The notes beneath the pieces are model-generated. The model had not been told where the DNA came from. It saw nothing but the letters and a program-made list of their open reading frames with translations, and made no database searches. A stretch of DNA of 64,000 bases from Siphonodentalium dalli. Lineage: Eukaryota; Mollusca; Scaphopoda; Gadilida; Siphonodentaliidae. Numbering within the stretch: the first letter of the stretch is position 1; every line of letters starts with the position of its first letter. The translations under genes and the position numbers were made by a program. This document shows, one piece after another, positions 1 to 12,435 of the stretch. The DNA lies in contig CP136069.1 in assembly GCA_032622095.1 (NCBI GenBank), positions 40,090,194 to 40,154,193 on the forward strand, read 5' to 3'.

Positions 1-3000
1 AATCGCTCTGTAACACCATTCCCCATCGGATGATAAGGAGTAGTTCTGGACTTCTTGATGCTGCAAAGCTGACAAAGTTCAGAAATAAGTTGAGATTCAA
101 AATTAGCACCTTGATCACTATGAATACGTTGAGGATAACCATAATGAATAAAGAAATTGTTAAACAATACATCAGCAGTAGTTTTTGCAGTCATGTTCCT
201 TGTAGGATAAGCCTGTGCATATTTAGTAAAATGATCTGTCATAACAAGAACATATTGGTAACCACCTTTAGAACAATCAAGAGTAAGAAAATCAATACAA
301 ACAAGTTCAAGAGGTTGAGAAGTAGTGATGGATACTAAAGGGGCTCTGAAATTCGGATTAGTTTTAACTCGAATACATCTATGACAATGTTTTATCCAAT
401 CATCGACAGCACTGTCGATACCTGGAAAATAAAACCTTTCTTTCACAAGTGAAACTGTTCTGTCACGACCTGGATGTCCTATATCATTATGTAATGATTT
501 AAGAACAAAAGTAATCTGTGAATATGGTAAAACAAGCTGAGTGGTGGTTTTACCATTAAAAGTGGACTCTCTATAAAGAACTCCTCGCTGCAACCTAAGC
601 TTAGAAAAATGTCTTAAAAATGCTGAATGAAGCTTAGAAGGGGGAAGGGACTTTCTCTTTGGGCAACTATTTCTTCTCACGGCTGATAACCATACGGACA
701 ATACATCATCTCTTTCCTGCAATCTTCTCCAATCCCTATAATTCATTTCATCAAGATCATGGCCTACATCATCTTGAATAGAATTTAAAACATCAGTGCT
801 GCAACATAAACTTTCAACAAAAGGTTGCTGAACCTGTAATGAATTACAAATAACTTGTACTGAATCATTTGTAATAATATCTGGAGGAGGTGTATCCAAC
901 CTGGATAAGGCATCTGCATCGGTATTAAATTTACCGGGTCTGTAAACAATATCAAATTTAAAAGAACCTAAGGCTGATAACCATCTCTGTCCAGTGGCAT
1001 CTAATTTGGCTGAAGTTAAAACATAAGTTAAGGGATTGTTATCAGTATACACTACAAAATAATTACCATATAAATAGTCATAAAACTTTTCTGTAACTGC
1101 CCATTTTAAAGCTAAAAATTCTAACTTATGTGCCGGGTAATTCTTTTCTGCTGCTGTGGTTCCTCGGCTGCCATACGCAATAACTCTCTTCACGCCATCG
1201 ATCTCTTGGTAAAGGACACAACCTAAACCATGAAGGGACGCATCAGTATGGACTTCAAAGGGCCTGCTGTAATCGGGGTAACCTAAAATGGGGGGATTAG
1301 AAAGACGATCTTTCAAAGTATCAAAAGCAGACTGCTGCTCATGCTCCCATTTCCATTTCCCTGTAAAAGAGGATTTAACCTTGTTCTTTGGCTTCTTTGT
1401 ATTTGTAGGGGGAAGTAAATCTGTCAAGGGCTTAGCAATCCTGGAAAAATTAGGACAATATTTTCTGTAGTATCCTGCAAAGCCAAGAAATGATCGCAAT
1501 TGATCAGAGTTCTTGGGAACTGGCCAGTTGACAATTTTGTCAACTTTCGCAGGATCTGTCTCGATACCTTTCTCTGAAACTACATGGCCTACATATGAGA
1601 CACGGCGCATGAAAAATTTACACTTTGCTGGAGCCAGTTTCAAACCACATTCTCTGAGCCTGTCAAAAACAAGTCTAAGTCGCTCCAACATCTCTGGAAC
1701 AGATTTTGACCATACAATGACGTCATCAACATAAATATTACATATTTTCCTGTTAAGACCATCGAGGCAGTCTTCCATCATTCTCTGAAAGCTAGAAGGA
1801 CTATTGTTCAAACCAAATGCAAGTCTATTATATTCATAGAAACCTAGACCTCCAACAGTAAAAGCTGTTCTCTCTTTGTGCTCCTCTGCAATTTCCAATT
1901 GATGAAAACCAGATTTGAGATCGAGAACTGAGTAGTACTTGGCACCTGCTAAGTAATCAAAAAGGTCTTCAGGCCTAGGGAGTGCATAATTATCTGGAAT
2001 AGTGCGTTTATTTAAAATTCTAAAATCTGTACACATACGAAGGTCATTTGAACCCTTCTTCCTAACTAAAACAACATTAGAAGAATATGGACTGTGAGAT
2101 CGGCGTATAATGCCGGCAGCTAACAACTGGTGAAGATGATTTCTCACTTCATCAATCATGCTTGGAGGTAAACGTCTCGGACGATCCTTGAAAGGCGTAG
2201 AATCATACATGTCGATCCTATGCTTAACTGCACTGTAAAAACCTAAGTCAAGATCATGCTGTGAAAAAACATCTGAAAATTCTTTGATAAGATTCAATGC
2301 AACAGATATATCCTTTACATCATCAAGAGAAGAAACATCAATAGTAATTTTATCAAGAAATGAAGAGGTAGTCTCTGAACCTGGGGAGGTTTCAATATCT
2401 TGCTCAACAGAGACTGGCTGTACCTGACAAATAACAGAGTTAGGTGCTATACTAATAGTCCTAGAAGAAATATTTGACAAGTGAACATCAACAGTATCAG
2501 TGCTCTTGAAATCATATTTCACAATATATGGACCTATCTCTAAAAATTTGAACCGCTCATCATCTGGAAGTGGCTGCAAAATAGCACATGTGGGTTGGTA
2601 AGGAATCTTATGATCAATAAAACCAGTAACAACTTTCTTAGTATTAGGATGGAGAATAACATGAGTATTCTCAGCAGACTTTACATGACCTAGAACAAAG
2701 TTGTGTTTAGCAAGTTCTTTCTCCCTAGAAATCATGCATCTGAATGCCATAAACCAAGATGATGACAAGTTTGCATTCTGTAAAAACCTGTTACCATGTG
2801 CATCTTTGCACAACTGCATGAGTTCTGAAAGAATATTAGTTCCTAGCAAAACTGGCACTGACATGTTATAAGAACTGTTTGGCACTACAAGAAAAATGAA
2901 CTCTTTGCCTGAATCTTGTCCTAAAGAAGGAACTGTAATAGGACACTGAATGTATCCAAGATAAGGGAGTTTCTTGCCATCAGCACACTCTATATTAAGT

Positions 3001-3659
3001 ATAACAGACAAGGGCTGCAAAGGAATATGTTTCAAGAAAGTGCTGTAAAATTGCTCGCAAATTGTGGAGCAAGTCGAACCTGTATCAACAAGAGCCTTAG
3101 TATTGTAACCTGAAACAGTAATATCTGACTCTGTAGCATTTCCATTTATACAATGTTCCTTACTGGAATCATTAACAAATTGAGATTTGTTAATAAATCT
3201 CCGGGATCTATCCTGTGGACGAAAAAATTTATCTCTATCATAGTAGCGATAGTATCCACCTTTCCTACAACCAAACGCTTTATGCGTCAAATCACCACAT
3301 TTCCAACATCCGGTGTATCTACCAGATACATACTCTCCTTGTAACCTATCATTTGTGTGATTACTATAATCATTTCTCTCATCTGAAACATTATGTGACT
3401 CCTTCTGAAAATAATGAGCATTATCGCTTCTCTCCGTGTACTGCCTTCTGCGATTCCTATTCCTATATCTCTGTGCACGCTGTCTGGAGTAAGAGTTATA
3501 ACCACTGTTATAATTATCATTTCTGTAATAATCATCATTGCTGTAATTATTATCGTAACTATTTTCACTATTTCTCTTCAACTCCTCTATCCGAACTGTC
3601 AATTCCAATATCTCAGCCTGTATCTTCAACATAACTTCCTCTGAAATCTGTGACGCCAT
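1..3659 (-). CDS. Ty3/gypsy-type retrotransposon polyprotein (partial, runs off left edge)
   Basis: Reverse-strand reading frame open from ATG at 3659 to the window edge (1,219 codons); codons checked by hand stay in one phase. Seen in order: a short coiled-coil-like N-terminus, an Asn/Tyr/Arg-rich stretch, a CCHC zinc knuckle (C118-C131, spacing C-2-C-4-H-4-C), aspartic protease motif VDTGST (191-196), reverse transcriptase with YVDD at 643-646, RNase H with an HTDAS motif (D806), an H2C2 integrase finger starting near H1057, and an integrase core with D1123, D1182 and E1218. The last two are separated by 35 residues, as in DD35E integrases, and the window cuts just after the catalytic Glu. 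The start is fixed by an in-frame TGA two codons upstream. Family knowledge: such proteins copy the element's RNA into DNA and insert it. Odd: there is no recognisable capsid domain ahead of the zinc knuckle. The intact frame suggests a young copy. Confidence 0.93.
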   Translation of the reverse strand, partial: MASQISEEVMLKIQAEILELTVRIEELKRNSENSYDNNYSNDDYYRNDNYNSGYNSYSRQRAQRYRNRNRRRQYTERSDNAHYFQKESHNVSDERNDYSNHTNDRLQGEYVSGRYTGCWKCGDLTHKAFGCRKGGYYRYYDRDKFFRPQDRSRRFINKSQFVNDSSKEHCINGNATESDITVSGYNTKALVDTGSTCSTICEQFYSTFLKHIPLQPLSVILNIECADGKKLPYLGYIQCPITVPSLGQDSGKEFIFLVVPNSSYNMSVPVLLGTNILSELMQLCKDAHGNRFLQNANLSSSWFMAFRCMISREKELAKHNFVLGHVKSAENTHVILHPNTKKVVTGFIDHKIPYQPTCAILQPLPDDERFKFLEIGPYIVKYDFKSTDTVDVHLSNISSRTISIAPNSVICQVQPVSVEQDIETSPGSETTSSFLDKITIDVSSLDDVKDISVALNLIKEFSDVFSQHDLDLGFYSAVKHRIDMYDSTPFKDRPRRLPPSMIDEVRNHLHQLLAAGIIRRSHSPYSSNVVLVRKKGSNDLRMCTDFRILNKRTIPDNYALPRPEDLFDYLAGAKYYSVLDLKSGFHQLEIAEEHKERTAFTVGGLGFYEYNRLAFGLNNSPSSFQRMMEDCLDGLNRKICNIYVDDVIVWSKSVPEMLERLRLVFDRLRECGLKLAPAKCKFFMRRVSYVGHVVSEKGIETDPAKVDKIVNWPVPKNSDQLRSFLGFAGYYRKYCPNFSRIAKPLTDLLPPTNTKKPKNKVKSSFTGKWKWEHEQQSAFDTLKDRLSNPPILGYPDYSRPFEVHTDASLHGLGCVLYQEIDGVKRVIAYGSRGTTAAEKNYPAHKLEFLALKWAVTEKFYDYLYGNYFVVYTDNNPLTYVLTSAKLDATGQRWLSALGSFKFDIVYRPGKFNTDADALSRLDTPPPDIITNDSVQVICNSLQVQQPFVESLCCSTDVLNSIQDDVGHDLDEMNYRDWRRLQERDDVLSVWLSAVRRNSCPKRKSLPPSKLHSAFLRHFSKLRLQRGVLYRESTFNGKTTTQLVLPYSQITFVLKSLHNDIGHPGRDRTVSLVKERFYFPGIDSAVDDWIKHCHRCIRVKTNPNFRAPLVSITTSQPLELVCIDFLTLDCSKGGYQYVLVMTDHFTKYAQAYPTRNMTAKTTADVLFNNFFIHYGYPQRIHSDQGANFESQLISELCQLCSIKKSRTTPYHPMGNGVTER

Positions 3660-5050
3660 CTTTCACTAACTCGCAAATAGCTAGGAAAAATTTGAAAATA
3701 TTTCAACCACGATCGACCTACAAATTCTAAGAAATATCTCTGAAAAAAAAAAAAATGTCGCTTTAACTAACTGGAATAAAAAATAATTCAAGTCGAAACC
3801 TACAAGAGAATTCTGGGAAAAAAAAATCACTAAGTGTAAAGGTCAAAGTAATAACCTTGCTGAACGCTGAAAACGTCAAGTGAAAATAGACTAAACTCAA
3901 TATCTGAAAAACCGACGCGCTGAAACTTATACAGAAAAACCTAAGTATTTTCTGCCTACTAACTCAGAAATCACTGAAAAACAAAATTCATTTTGTAATT
4001 AAACCTGCGGAAAAAAACAATTCTGCGGAAAAATTTAATTCAAGAAAAATTCTCAAGTCCAACTACATAAGAAAATTTCTGAAAAATAAAAATTTCTCAA
4101 GTTTGCTGTAATCAGAACACTAAGTCACCTACAATTTAACTACCAAGCTAATACCTACAAATCGCATCAAAATTCAAAATTAATCTGCGATTAAATATTC
4201 AAGTCACCTATTTCCGCTTGCTATCTGACGTCAACTGAAAAAATTTCAAAGTCAGATCTAACCTGATCAATCACACACTACAAACTCAACAATGGAAAAA
4301 TAAATTAATTTTCCACGACGTCACCAATAAGTCACCTAATTTCAAGTTAATTGTGCCGTCCAGCGACAAAACTGAAATATAATGAATCACGTGTTGACAC
4401 AACAACACAAATGAATATTAACATTCACCGTCAACTGAAAGTTGATTCGAAAAATTATTTTCCGAACTTGCTCTGAAAAATCACCTATTTTCGAGCTATA
4501 TACTCCACCGTCAACTACAAAATTCTCAAATCACAATTCACCATCACTGAAAATCAATAAAGATTTTTACAATCACCTATTGTCGCACTATAAATTCACC
4601 GTCGTCTGAAAATTTGAACACAAATTTCACTTCCGCTTGCATGCTAAGTGTGGACTGGCTGAAAATTTGCAAGTTTTCTTGCCGACAACTGCTACTAATT
4701 AGTTTGGTTAAGTTAACTTCCACCTAATTAGTGTTGTGAAGAATTTAATTCATGCACCTATCTGATGAAATGAGATGAAAGCAAGCGCGATGCATACTCG
4801 GCTCACAAAAAAAAAATTCAGTGGAATAGAGGGTGTGGCAGGGGAGGGGTCAGGGTTGACTCACCGTTAACCTGAGACTCCGACAACTGCAGACTCCGAC
4901 ACCAACTTACCATGTCACGACTATCAACAAACCAAGATGACAACACCTGCTTGTAATACCAGAACTAGTTGGGACAATTTGTCCAACACCGGGTCTGAAA
5001 ACTACTAACTTATTAATGCAAAGTCAGAATTGCATTGCATAATGTTGGAG
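3660..5050 (-). mobile_element. A-rich upstream region of the gypsy-type element
   Basis: Lies 5' of the retrotransposon reading frame on the minus strand. It is strongly A-rich on the plus strand and repeats short phrases such as CTGAAAA, CACCTATTT and CGTCAACTG at irregular spacing. I see no long frame in it, so it is either an untranslated leader, a decayed capsid region, or flanking DNA. The 5' LTR should lie upstream (higher coordinates), but its borders cannot be set because the other LTR is outside the window. Confidence 0.5.
4890..4904 (-). promoter_or_regulatory. Possible tRNA primer-binding site
   Basis: The minus strand reads TGGTGTCGGAGTCTG. It starts with the TGG expected of a retroelement primer site and resembles leucine-tRNA type sites except for one missing base. 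No clear CA-ended LTR terminus directly precedes it, so the call is weak. Confidence 0.22.
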
Positions 5051-7385
5051 ACAAAAGGTATTTATCACACCGTCACAAAAAAGTGACGACCGAATGTCAA
5101 GAAATTTGAAATATTCTCAACCAATTTCGGTTTCAGAAAATCTCTGGTAATATGCAATGATATTCCCCTTGCAATTTATAAGCTGACATTTGGCCTACAT
5201 GTATGCATTTATCAACAGATGTCACTTTATGACAATATTTCAGTCAAAGAATAAACTTTGACAGCAAACAATACATAATGTGTGGCTGGACTGATATATT
5301 ATATACCTAACTACACCTATAGTTACCTAAACAAAAGCTAATAATTAGCTTTAAAGGCTACTAAAGTTGATCAGAATATTTGAAAACAAACTCACGTGTT
5401 ACTGTTTACATTTTTGTGTTCTGACCAAAATGTGACCCAGTTGAAACGAAACGAAACCACGGACTACAAAAATCCGGAAAACACAACTTTACCGGGTTTC
5501 AATTTACCAAAATCCGGACCACAAAATATTGGCAGAGTAACAAATCGAATTTAAAGTTTGGACTTTGCCCAAACGCTAAAAACGACTAAACAGAGCTGAC
5601 AATACAAACATTTAGACATAATTATAATATTAAAGGAATACAGCCACACCAAAACAATGTGTTTACAAATTTCACTGATTAACATGAAAATTTTACAGAA
5701 TTTATCAAATTTTCAACAGAATTTATGTTTTTATGCCTTTTTAAGCATAAAACTGTTCAATTTGTATTGTCTCTTCCACTCCAACGCTGAATATCTCCAG
5801 AAATCCTGATTGTCATTTTTTCACAGTTTTTGAAGCACGAAAACACGAATTTCTACAAAGTTCCAATTTTCACACCAATTTCAAAAGTTCCACACTATAA
5901 TCAGAGCTATAGCTATACGAATGGGCGCCATTGTGGTAGAGCACAGGGGTGGGTCTTAAGTGAACCATCAGTCGCTATATCACAAAACATTTATGGGCTC
6001 TGAGTCTCAACATCTGGCAGGGTCTATAGAAACACTACGCCTACCTTTAAAAGTCTTCATCATGCATTTATTGAATATTCATTCTATACCAAACGGAACA
6101 CATCCAACAAGCATCACAACATGGATGACATCACAACACATCTTTATAAACAGCTTGACAGCAACATCACAACATCACATCGAGCATCAAACATCAGACA
6201 TCAAATCGAGAAAAAGGACCCTGGTGAACAAATACATATGTTGTAGTTGCTGCAGAATAAATATCCAGTATGGATATTAATAAATATATGAAATGTGATT
6301 GTGTCAATAAACCAACTTCCCTATTGTCGATATAAACAACTATTTTGACACAATCCTAACTGTGACGAACAGTTAGAAATAAAACCTACCTGCTAGTATT
6401 AAAGGGTGATTATGGACGCAGTGTGCGATTTCCAACTTCACTAAACTATTGGGCAAATATATTTATGCAAATGTGACAACACTAAAGTTTCAAAACCGAA
6501 GACAATATTATTAAAATACAAGCTATAATAACGGGTGACAACATATAACAAATATTACATACCATCCTTTGGAAAGCATAGGTCAGATGTCATAACGTAG
6601 TATTACTTATACTTTATAACTGTAACATTCTTCAGGCATAGAAGAATGTACGCTTACACTGAGTGTCAACAAGACTGACGATGTGCACTCTTCGGACGCT
6701 AATTATGAACTGACAAAAGGCGGCAAATAATCTTACCTGTGGTTGGCTAAGACAAATTAGTATCAGACAGTTAGATCTAATTTTGGGCGCTAACATAGAC
6801 AGAGTAGACTTAAGCGGGTAAGAGATTGGGCTAAGTTAAGAATATGAAATAGCGAAATGCAGAACAGGTAATGCGGCTGGGGACGGGAAGTGTAAAGAAC
6901 GGAATAGCGCGAAATGGAATGAAATGATTACAATGCGGCTATAAAATGTATATTAGTGAGTTAGGTTTAATAACTTAGTTAGTATACATGTGTAGCATGT
7001 AATAAAGGCATATACTGATTTGGTATATAAAATAGCACGGTCACATAAAGTATATTTATTTTTTAGTTATGCAGTATAATAGTTGTTTGTTTGTCCATGT
7101 TTAAGAGAGTATATAGTATAACAGTGGTACACACCTCGCAGATGTCCCACACTCAAGAGTTAATATACCCAGTACACTGTGATAATGAACCATTTGCATC
7201 AATTGTTTGTTTTGAAAGCACCCTTTTTAATTAGTCTTCACTTACCCTATGTGCCGTTCAGTTGTCAAAACATTGTGTCATTCTTTATCCCAGTCCAGGC
7301 ATTGACATAATTAATGAATAAACACATGTTTTGTTGATCAAAATCTGTAATAATATATCATAAAAGAATATAATCACTCTTAAAA
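5051..7385. other. Non-coding stretch, no gene seen
   Basis: AT-rich DNA without a convincing frame. A short hairpin occurs at 6297-6309 with 6341-6355 (GATTGTGTCAATA against TATTTTGACACAATC). Part of this interval may be the LTR of the element to its left. Confidence 0.5.
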
Positions 7386-7505
7386 ATTTCGGGACAACCC
7401 GCCCTCATTTATCGGGACAACCCGCCCCCAAAATAGCATAGGGGCGGGTTGTCTCGGGGGCGGGTAGCCCCGTTCCCGAACACGGCCCCAGAGAAGTCGG
7501 CCCCG
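7386..7505. repeat. GC-rich inverted/direct repeat cluster
   Basis: CGGGACAACCCGCCC occurs twice directly (from about 7391 and 7420), followed by its near reverse complement GGGGCGGGTTGTCTCGGG, then GCCCC-rich DNA. It stands out as a GC island in AT-rich surroundings and could fold into a stable hairpin. No frame and no known family recognised. Confidence 0.6.
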
Positions 7506-7808
7506 TTAATATTCTACATACGGTACTGTTGGTTAATATAGATGGGAGTTGAATCAAGCCTTAAATCGGAGAATCTTTATGTAGGCTAATTGTGAAGTCC
7601 GCAATGTTATCTTAATCATAACAACACAATGAACTTCAATTATGGGCAGACAGTAACGTAGAAATGGTCACTGTCAGTCCCTTTCGTTTTGTTGGGTACC
7701 GGTATCCAGCTATTTTATACTTTCAGTTGGGTACTCTTGTGTCTGGAATAAAAGTGCAGTCTGGAATATAAGTGCAGGGTGGAAAAACCGACCAGAATTA
7801 ATATAAGT

Positions 7809-8675
7809 CAGGGTTTCCGTTAGGGGGTAGGGGAATGGGGCCGGTAGCCGTCAAGGGGAAAAATCCAGGTAAAAGTAGCCTGTTTTAGCACTGGTTGAAC
7901 TACTTTCGTTATATCAGCCAATAGAATCGGGTGAGTGTAGAAATGGCAGATTGTTTTGTTCCATTTCTGTACAAGTGCCAAAGCTATCAAACCTTATACA
8001 TGTACCTGTCACTTTAAAACTAGTAAATATATTAGATATAAATTAATTTACAAAGTACAGAACACCACTAATTTGGATCCCGAGTTAAACGTGCTCGTTA
8101 ATGTTAAAGACTCACTGTGGAAGACCCAGCAGATATTTTGGATGCATAACGTAATCGGAATATATTTTAGCAGCTGCAGTGTAAATATAGAAGGCTGATT
8201 ACATATCTGGCCGATGAGTATTCCTTGTAGGCAGTGATAAGATGCCTTGATGCCCGGTGCGGCTACTCCCACATTTCTCTCTCGCTCTACATGTATTACA
8301 ATGTGAACAGTATATTTTGCGGTATAAAACATGACAGGTACGATTAAAATACTGCTCTTTTGCATAACATAACCGGGTACTAACCGCAACATAACTAACC
8401 AGCCTCAAAGGCATAGCTTCTAGCGATGTCAATTCCGATCACTTCCTGTTTAAATTTTCTGTATAACAACGCGTTTAGAGTGTGTACACTCACAAGATAT
8501 AAAATAAATTCACCTTTAAAATTCATTAGTACTATTCCAACAAAATTCAGAAGTTTTAAACATCTTTATACCTTTATAGACATGCAGTATGTCCTGGGGT
8601 ATGGCAGGAGGGGAAAACTTAGCGAGGGGAACGGGGCCGTCAAGGGGACCTGCTGCCGGTATAGCGGAAACCCTG
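7809..8675. mobile_element. hAT-like non-autonomous element
   Basis: Ends are CAGGGTTTCCGTTA and TAGCGGAAACCCTG, near-perfect inverted repeats of a kind common in hAT elements. TATAAGT flanks it on both sides (7802-7808 and 8676-8682), a 7-bp apparent target duplication. GGGG-rich subterminal DNA occurs at both ends. It is 867 bp long with no transposase frame, so it is a passive copy. Confidence 0.75.
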
Positions 8676-9420
8676 TATAAGTGCAGACTTGAATATAAGT
8701 GCAGGGTGGAAATTTTTATGGAAATACAGGATATCAAAATTGTGTTTCTAAATTGTGTTAATATTATTTAATTAGCAAATTGGCCGGTTTCACATCGCAA
8801 TATGCGATACAAAATCCCGGTACTGCGAACAACAATCATATGTTCATTAGCAATACACCGATAGCCGGTCGGTATTAGCAGATTTAATAGCACAATTTGG
8901 ATTACCCCCCTGGATTGCATTGCTAAGGTCGTATCTACATAATGACGTAGTGTCACGTGGCTCACGGGATTCCGGCACGTGGTTATCGATTTTTCTGTAT
9001 GACGTATGTGCGCGCGGTACAAATGCATACTTCCATTGGTTAATTTATAGCGGAATCCCGGTTCCTGCATATTGATTTGTTTTGGTCCTTCACACGGCAC
9101 ATGGGCATGGCTGCAGATTAAATATACCGATTAGGATCGGAATTTAATCCCCGTGGTAATTCATAGCAAGCTCTGAATTGCTGCGTGATTTATCTTCAGA
9201 AATACTGCAAATGTATTTGTAATCGAGAGCATTGCGCTCTGCATGTTTTAAATCCATGTTCCCACCGGCACCGGTGTTTCGGGAGTAACTTTGACTCATT
9301 CAATCGGCTCCCTGTCAACAATATTACTATTCTGTTGACACTTACTAGTCCCGTGCAGAGATTTTATAAACAACACTCGATCAAGATTTGTTGTGGGGGA
9401 AAACAAAATCAGGGTCTTAA
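8676..9420. other. Non-coding stretch, no gene seen
   Basis: Short frames exist on both strands but none shows a recognisable motif or splice-compatible structure. Confidence 0.4.
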
Positions 9421-9712
9421 ATTGACATTTCTACTTACTTTTTCCATTCTGTTCAGATTCTATATCCCCTAATTTTCTGAAGATAAAATTGATAATTGAA
9501 GTGCCAAACGGGTGCACATCACCAATTAACTGGACAACTTCAATCTGTTCCTATGTCTCCCATAGCAGTTGAGGCCTAAGCATACTGAGGTCCCCAGAGG
9601 GTGAATTTGGTGATGCTAGCCCACCTTGCAGGATTGCAGCACTACATTCACCCTTTAGGGACCTCATTCTGCAAAAGTCAGACACTATATTCAGGCTTGG
9701 CTGTTCCACTAT
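9420..9712. repeat. Family F palindromic element (copy F1, partial)
   Basis: Contains a palindrome built on GAGGTCCCCAGAGGGTGAAT and its complement, followed by GCAAAAGTCAGACACTAT and CAGGCTTGG, the right terminus of family F. The left part matches the inner segment of other copies but lacks the left terminus. Confidence 0.65.
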
Positions 9713-10170
9713 TATATTCTTAACCACCACCTATCCAGTTGTACTCATTATACCCTGATTTGCAAAGAAAACTAGGGGGGGGTATATTGGATTGAATTTG
9801 TCTGTCAGTATGTCCTCCCATCCATCCCTCTGTTGGGATGTCTCCATCCGTCCATCAATTTTGTTCTTCTCCACATACATATTAAAGACCGAATGGGTTT
9901 ATATATTTTGACTCACATTCAGATTTGTTCAAATGAGTTCATCAGGTGATATAGGTGAGAAGCCAGGGCCATAACTCTTTCCCTCCATAGTAATTCTTCA
10001 ATAACCATCAGGCCTATTTAGCTTTTGGTATGGAGGGTCCTTTGGTGAGTGGGGTTCAGATTTGTACACATAGGTCATTTTTAGAAAAATTTTGAGGAAA
10101 ATCAGTTTTCTTCAACTCTTAAAGAGTCTGGAGCCCGGTCGGGAGGGGACTGGAGTAGGAGGGTGATCAG

Positions 10171-10234
10171 TAGTGTACTGTTGGTAATTTCAAGGTGGAT
10201 ATTCACCTTGAAATTACCCACTGTACACTACTGA
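10171..10234. repeat. Hairpin (palindromic repeat)
   Basis: CAGTAGTGTACTGTTGGTAA is followed by a short centre and its near reverse complement ending in GTACACTACTG. The flank 10290-10390 shares about 75 bp with 13475-13548 (both contain CAGTCnTTGACTGTCTTG), so this belongs to a dispersed repeat. Confidence 0.7.
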
Positions 10235-10379
10235 AGCCTCTCTAGCCACATATTGTGTTCAGATCTACTTCTTTTAAAGTGATTATGAAAAGTTCTGACT
10301 ATTGTGGTCTCCAGAGTCCCAGTCTCATCAGTCTTTGCAGTCCGGTGAGCGACCCCACAGTCTTTGACTGTCTTGTTCT

Positions 10380-10560
10380 AAAAAATATTCACTCTTGAAA
10401 AAAATAATATTTTTTTTTAGATTGAATACCTTGCTCAATTTAACTAAAAAAACAAACAAAATAAATAAATAAAATAAAAAATATAATAAAATATTTTTTG
10501 TGTTAAATAATAATTTTTTTTTTTTTTTTAATTAAATTTAACAAAAAATCTAACACCGTT
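10380..10560. repeat. AT-rich low-complexity tract
   Basis: Runs of A and T with AAATAAAT-like simple sequence. The sequence just after it (10556-10620, CTCTGCCAAGGGTACCCCGA) recurs at 63515-63575, so it borders a dispersed repeat. Confidence 0.7.
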
Positions 10561-11815
10561 ATAACTCTGCCAAGGGTACCCCGAGTCACCACACCAATTT
10601 GTTTAAATCGGTCCAAAATCTTGTGTTATGTACTGGTAATTTTTTTGGAGCGACATTAAATCCAATTCACCAATTCCATCCCATGCCTTTGGACTACTTG
10701 GCTATTGATAAGGCTATATTATTTTCTGATGTCTCTTATGCCAATGTGCAGATAAAGAAAGCTATGACATCTAATTTAAAATAAAGTTTCAACAATACAC
10801 ATCACATGATATTAACAGTAGACTAGAATACCTGTGCTGCATTCCACAGCTGAGTATATCACTCTACATATGGTCTGAGGTCATTATAAATGTTATTGGT
10901 TTAATAGAGATGCCAGACTTCAACATAAACAATGCCCTGTGATTTGTTGACAGCTCTGCTATATAATTGATATTAATGGGTCAGCAGTGAGATGTCTTTA
11001 TCTTGATGGCTGTTGGTAAATTCCAATAATTTGTGTTATGTACATTTGTCTATAATAGTACATAACAGTATACTCTATAATTCAACATCAAAACTCTCAT
11101 TTATGATTCCGATCATAGTAATTTACTATCACCAAGGGATGGATTAACATCTGCCAATCGTGATTGGCCTCTCGTTAAACTTCGTTCGTTAAACTCGTAT
11201 GAGCTATGAACTTAACACTTCTCCACCCACTCACAAGAGAAAGTGTTTGTTCTGTTAACGCAAGGATGGCCTTCGTTATAGGTTGTAATGTAGAAATAAC
11301 TGTTTCCTCAAGAATATACTAATTCATAGTATACTGAAGGTACATGTATGAATGTGTTTTTTTTTTTTTGGGATAGTGTTTTGTGGTCACCAATTCAACA
11401 CTGATATCTTGAGAGGCGAGGATTAGTGAGCGCTATACTGGTATGTTGTAAACAACATTTCTAACCAAAGTTCACATAGTGGGGTCTCCCCGGTGTTGAG
11501 TGTTTTGCTTATTTTTACAAACTGTTTGTTTACAAAACGTTGCGTCTGTTTACATAACAGAGTAGTAACATGACAATAACATGCAATTTACATGATGTTT
11601 ATGATTGGTATAAGAACAATGTTTATCTACATGTATAATATTATATTCTTTCTGTGTGTGCCGGTTTTGATGGATGTGACTATTTTAACAGCAATACTCA
11701 CCACCAATGCTTACCGTATTTAAATTTGAGATTCTGTATTTTGCCATTGACTAGTTAGAACATTGTATATACTTCCCACAATAAGAGTTAAAAGATTATC
11801 ATGTAGGTACATGGC

Positions 11816-11912
11816 TAGACCAAGTCTTCTTGGTCAACAACAGCTTGGGATATCGGTTGGGATGATCCCAACCGATATCCCAAGCTGTTGTGAACTGAGA
11901 AGACTTGGTTTA
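11816..11912. repeat. Near-perfect hairpin MITE
   Basis: One arm contains CAGCTTGGGATATCGGTTGG and the other its exact complement, with only a few mismatches over arms of about 48 bp and almost no loop. No target duplication is obvious. Confidence 0.8.
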
Positions 11913-11977
11913 GTACATGGCACGTTGATATAACACTTGCTGTGGATGTGAGAGTGTTAAAAACTCAACATAGTCAG

Positions 11978-12152
11978 TATGTCACATATATAAGAGAATA
12001 CATTGGCCTAACAATATTTAAAGTGACCATCTAATTGACCTTCTCTTATATATATGAGGCTCCCTGTGGGAGACTCACATATAAAAGGGAATGCACTAGC
12101 ACAGGAACTTTAATGCTACACCAGCGAAGCTCCCATCATGAAAGGGTTTTTA
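11978..12152. mobile_element. Family B TTAA-type MITE, degenerate copy B1
   Basis: Contains diverged halves of the shared hairpin core (ATATATAAGAGAATACATTGG and TATATATATGAGGCTCCC) and ends with GCTCCCATCATGAAAGGGTT, the family B terminus. The left terminus is missing. Confidence 0.6.
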
Positions 12153-12435
12153 AAAATCCCTCTCCCATTTTCTGCAACTTTCTCTTTTACTTTCCTGTCT
12201 CTTGTCTTTTTAACTCCTTTTTAAAATGCCCTTTATTTTCTTTACTAATTTTACTTTATTTTGTATTTTTTTTATTTTCTATGCTGCAAAATGTTATTCA
12301 ATTATGTACTCTTTTGGCCAATAAAAATAAAAAAATAAAACATTTGAAGGCTTGCATCATAATAGCTTCAAAGGCAAGAATGTACAGTTTCTTAGAATTT
12401 TCAGCTTGGCATATTTATAGATAAGAGTGAAGGAG

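Noticed and set aside
3153-3644. Overlapping small frames on both strands near the start of the gypsy-type gene
   Set aside because: They overlap the clear zinc-knuckle/protease coding strand in other frames.
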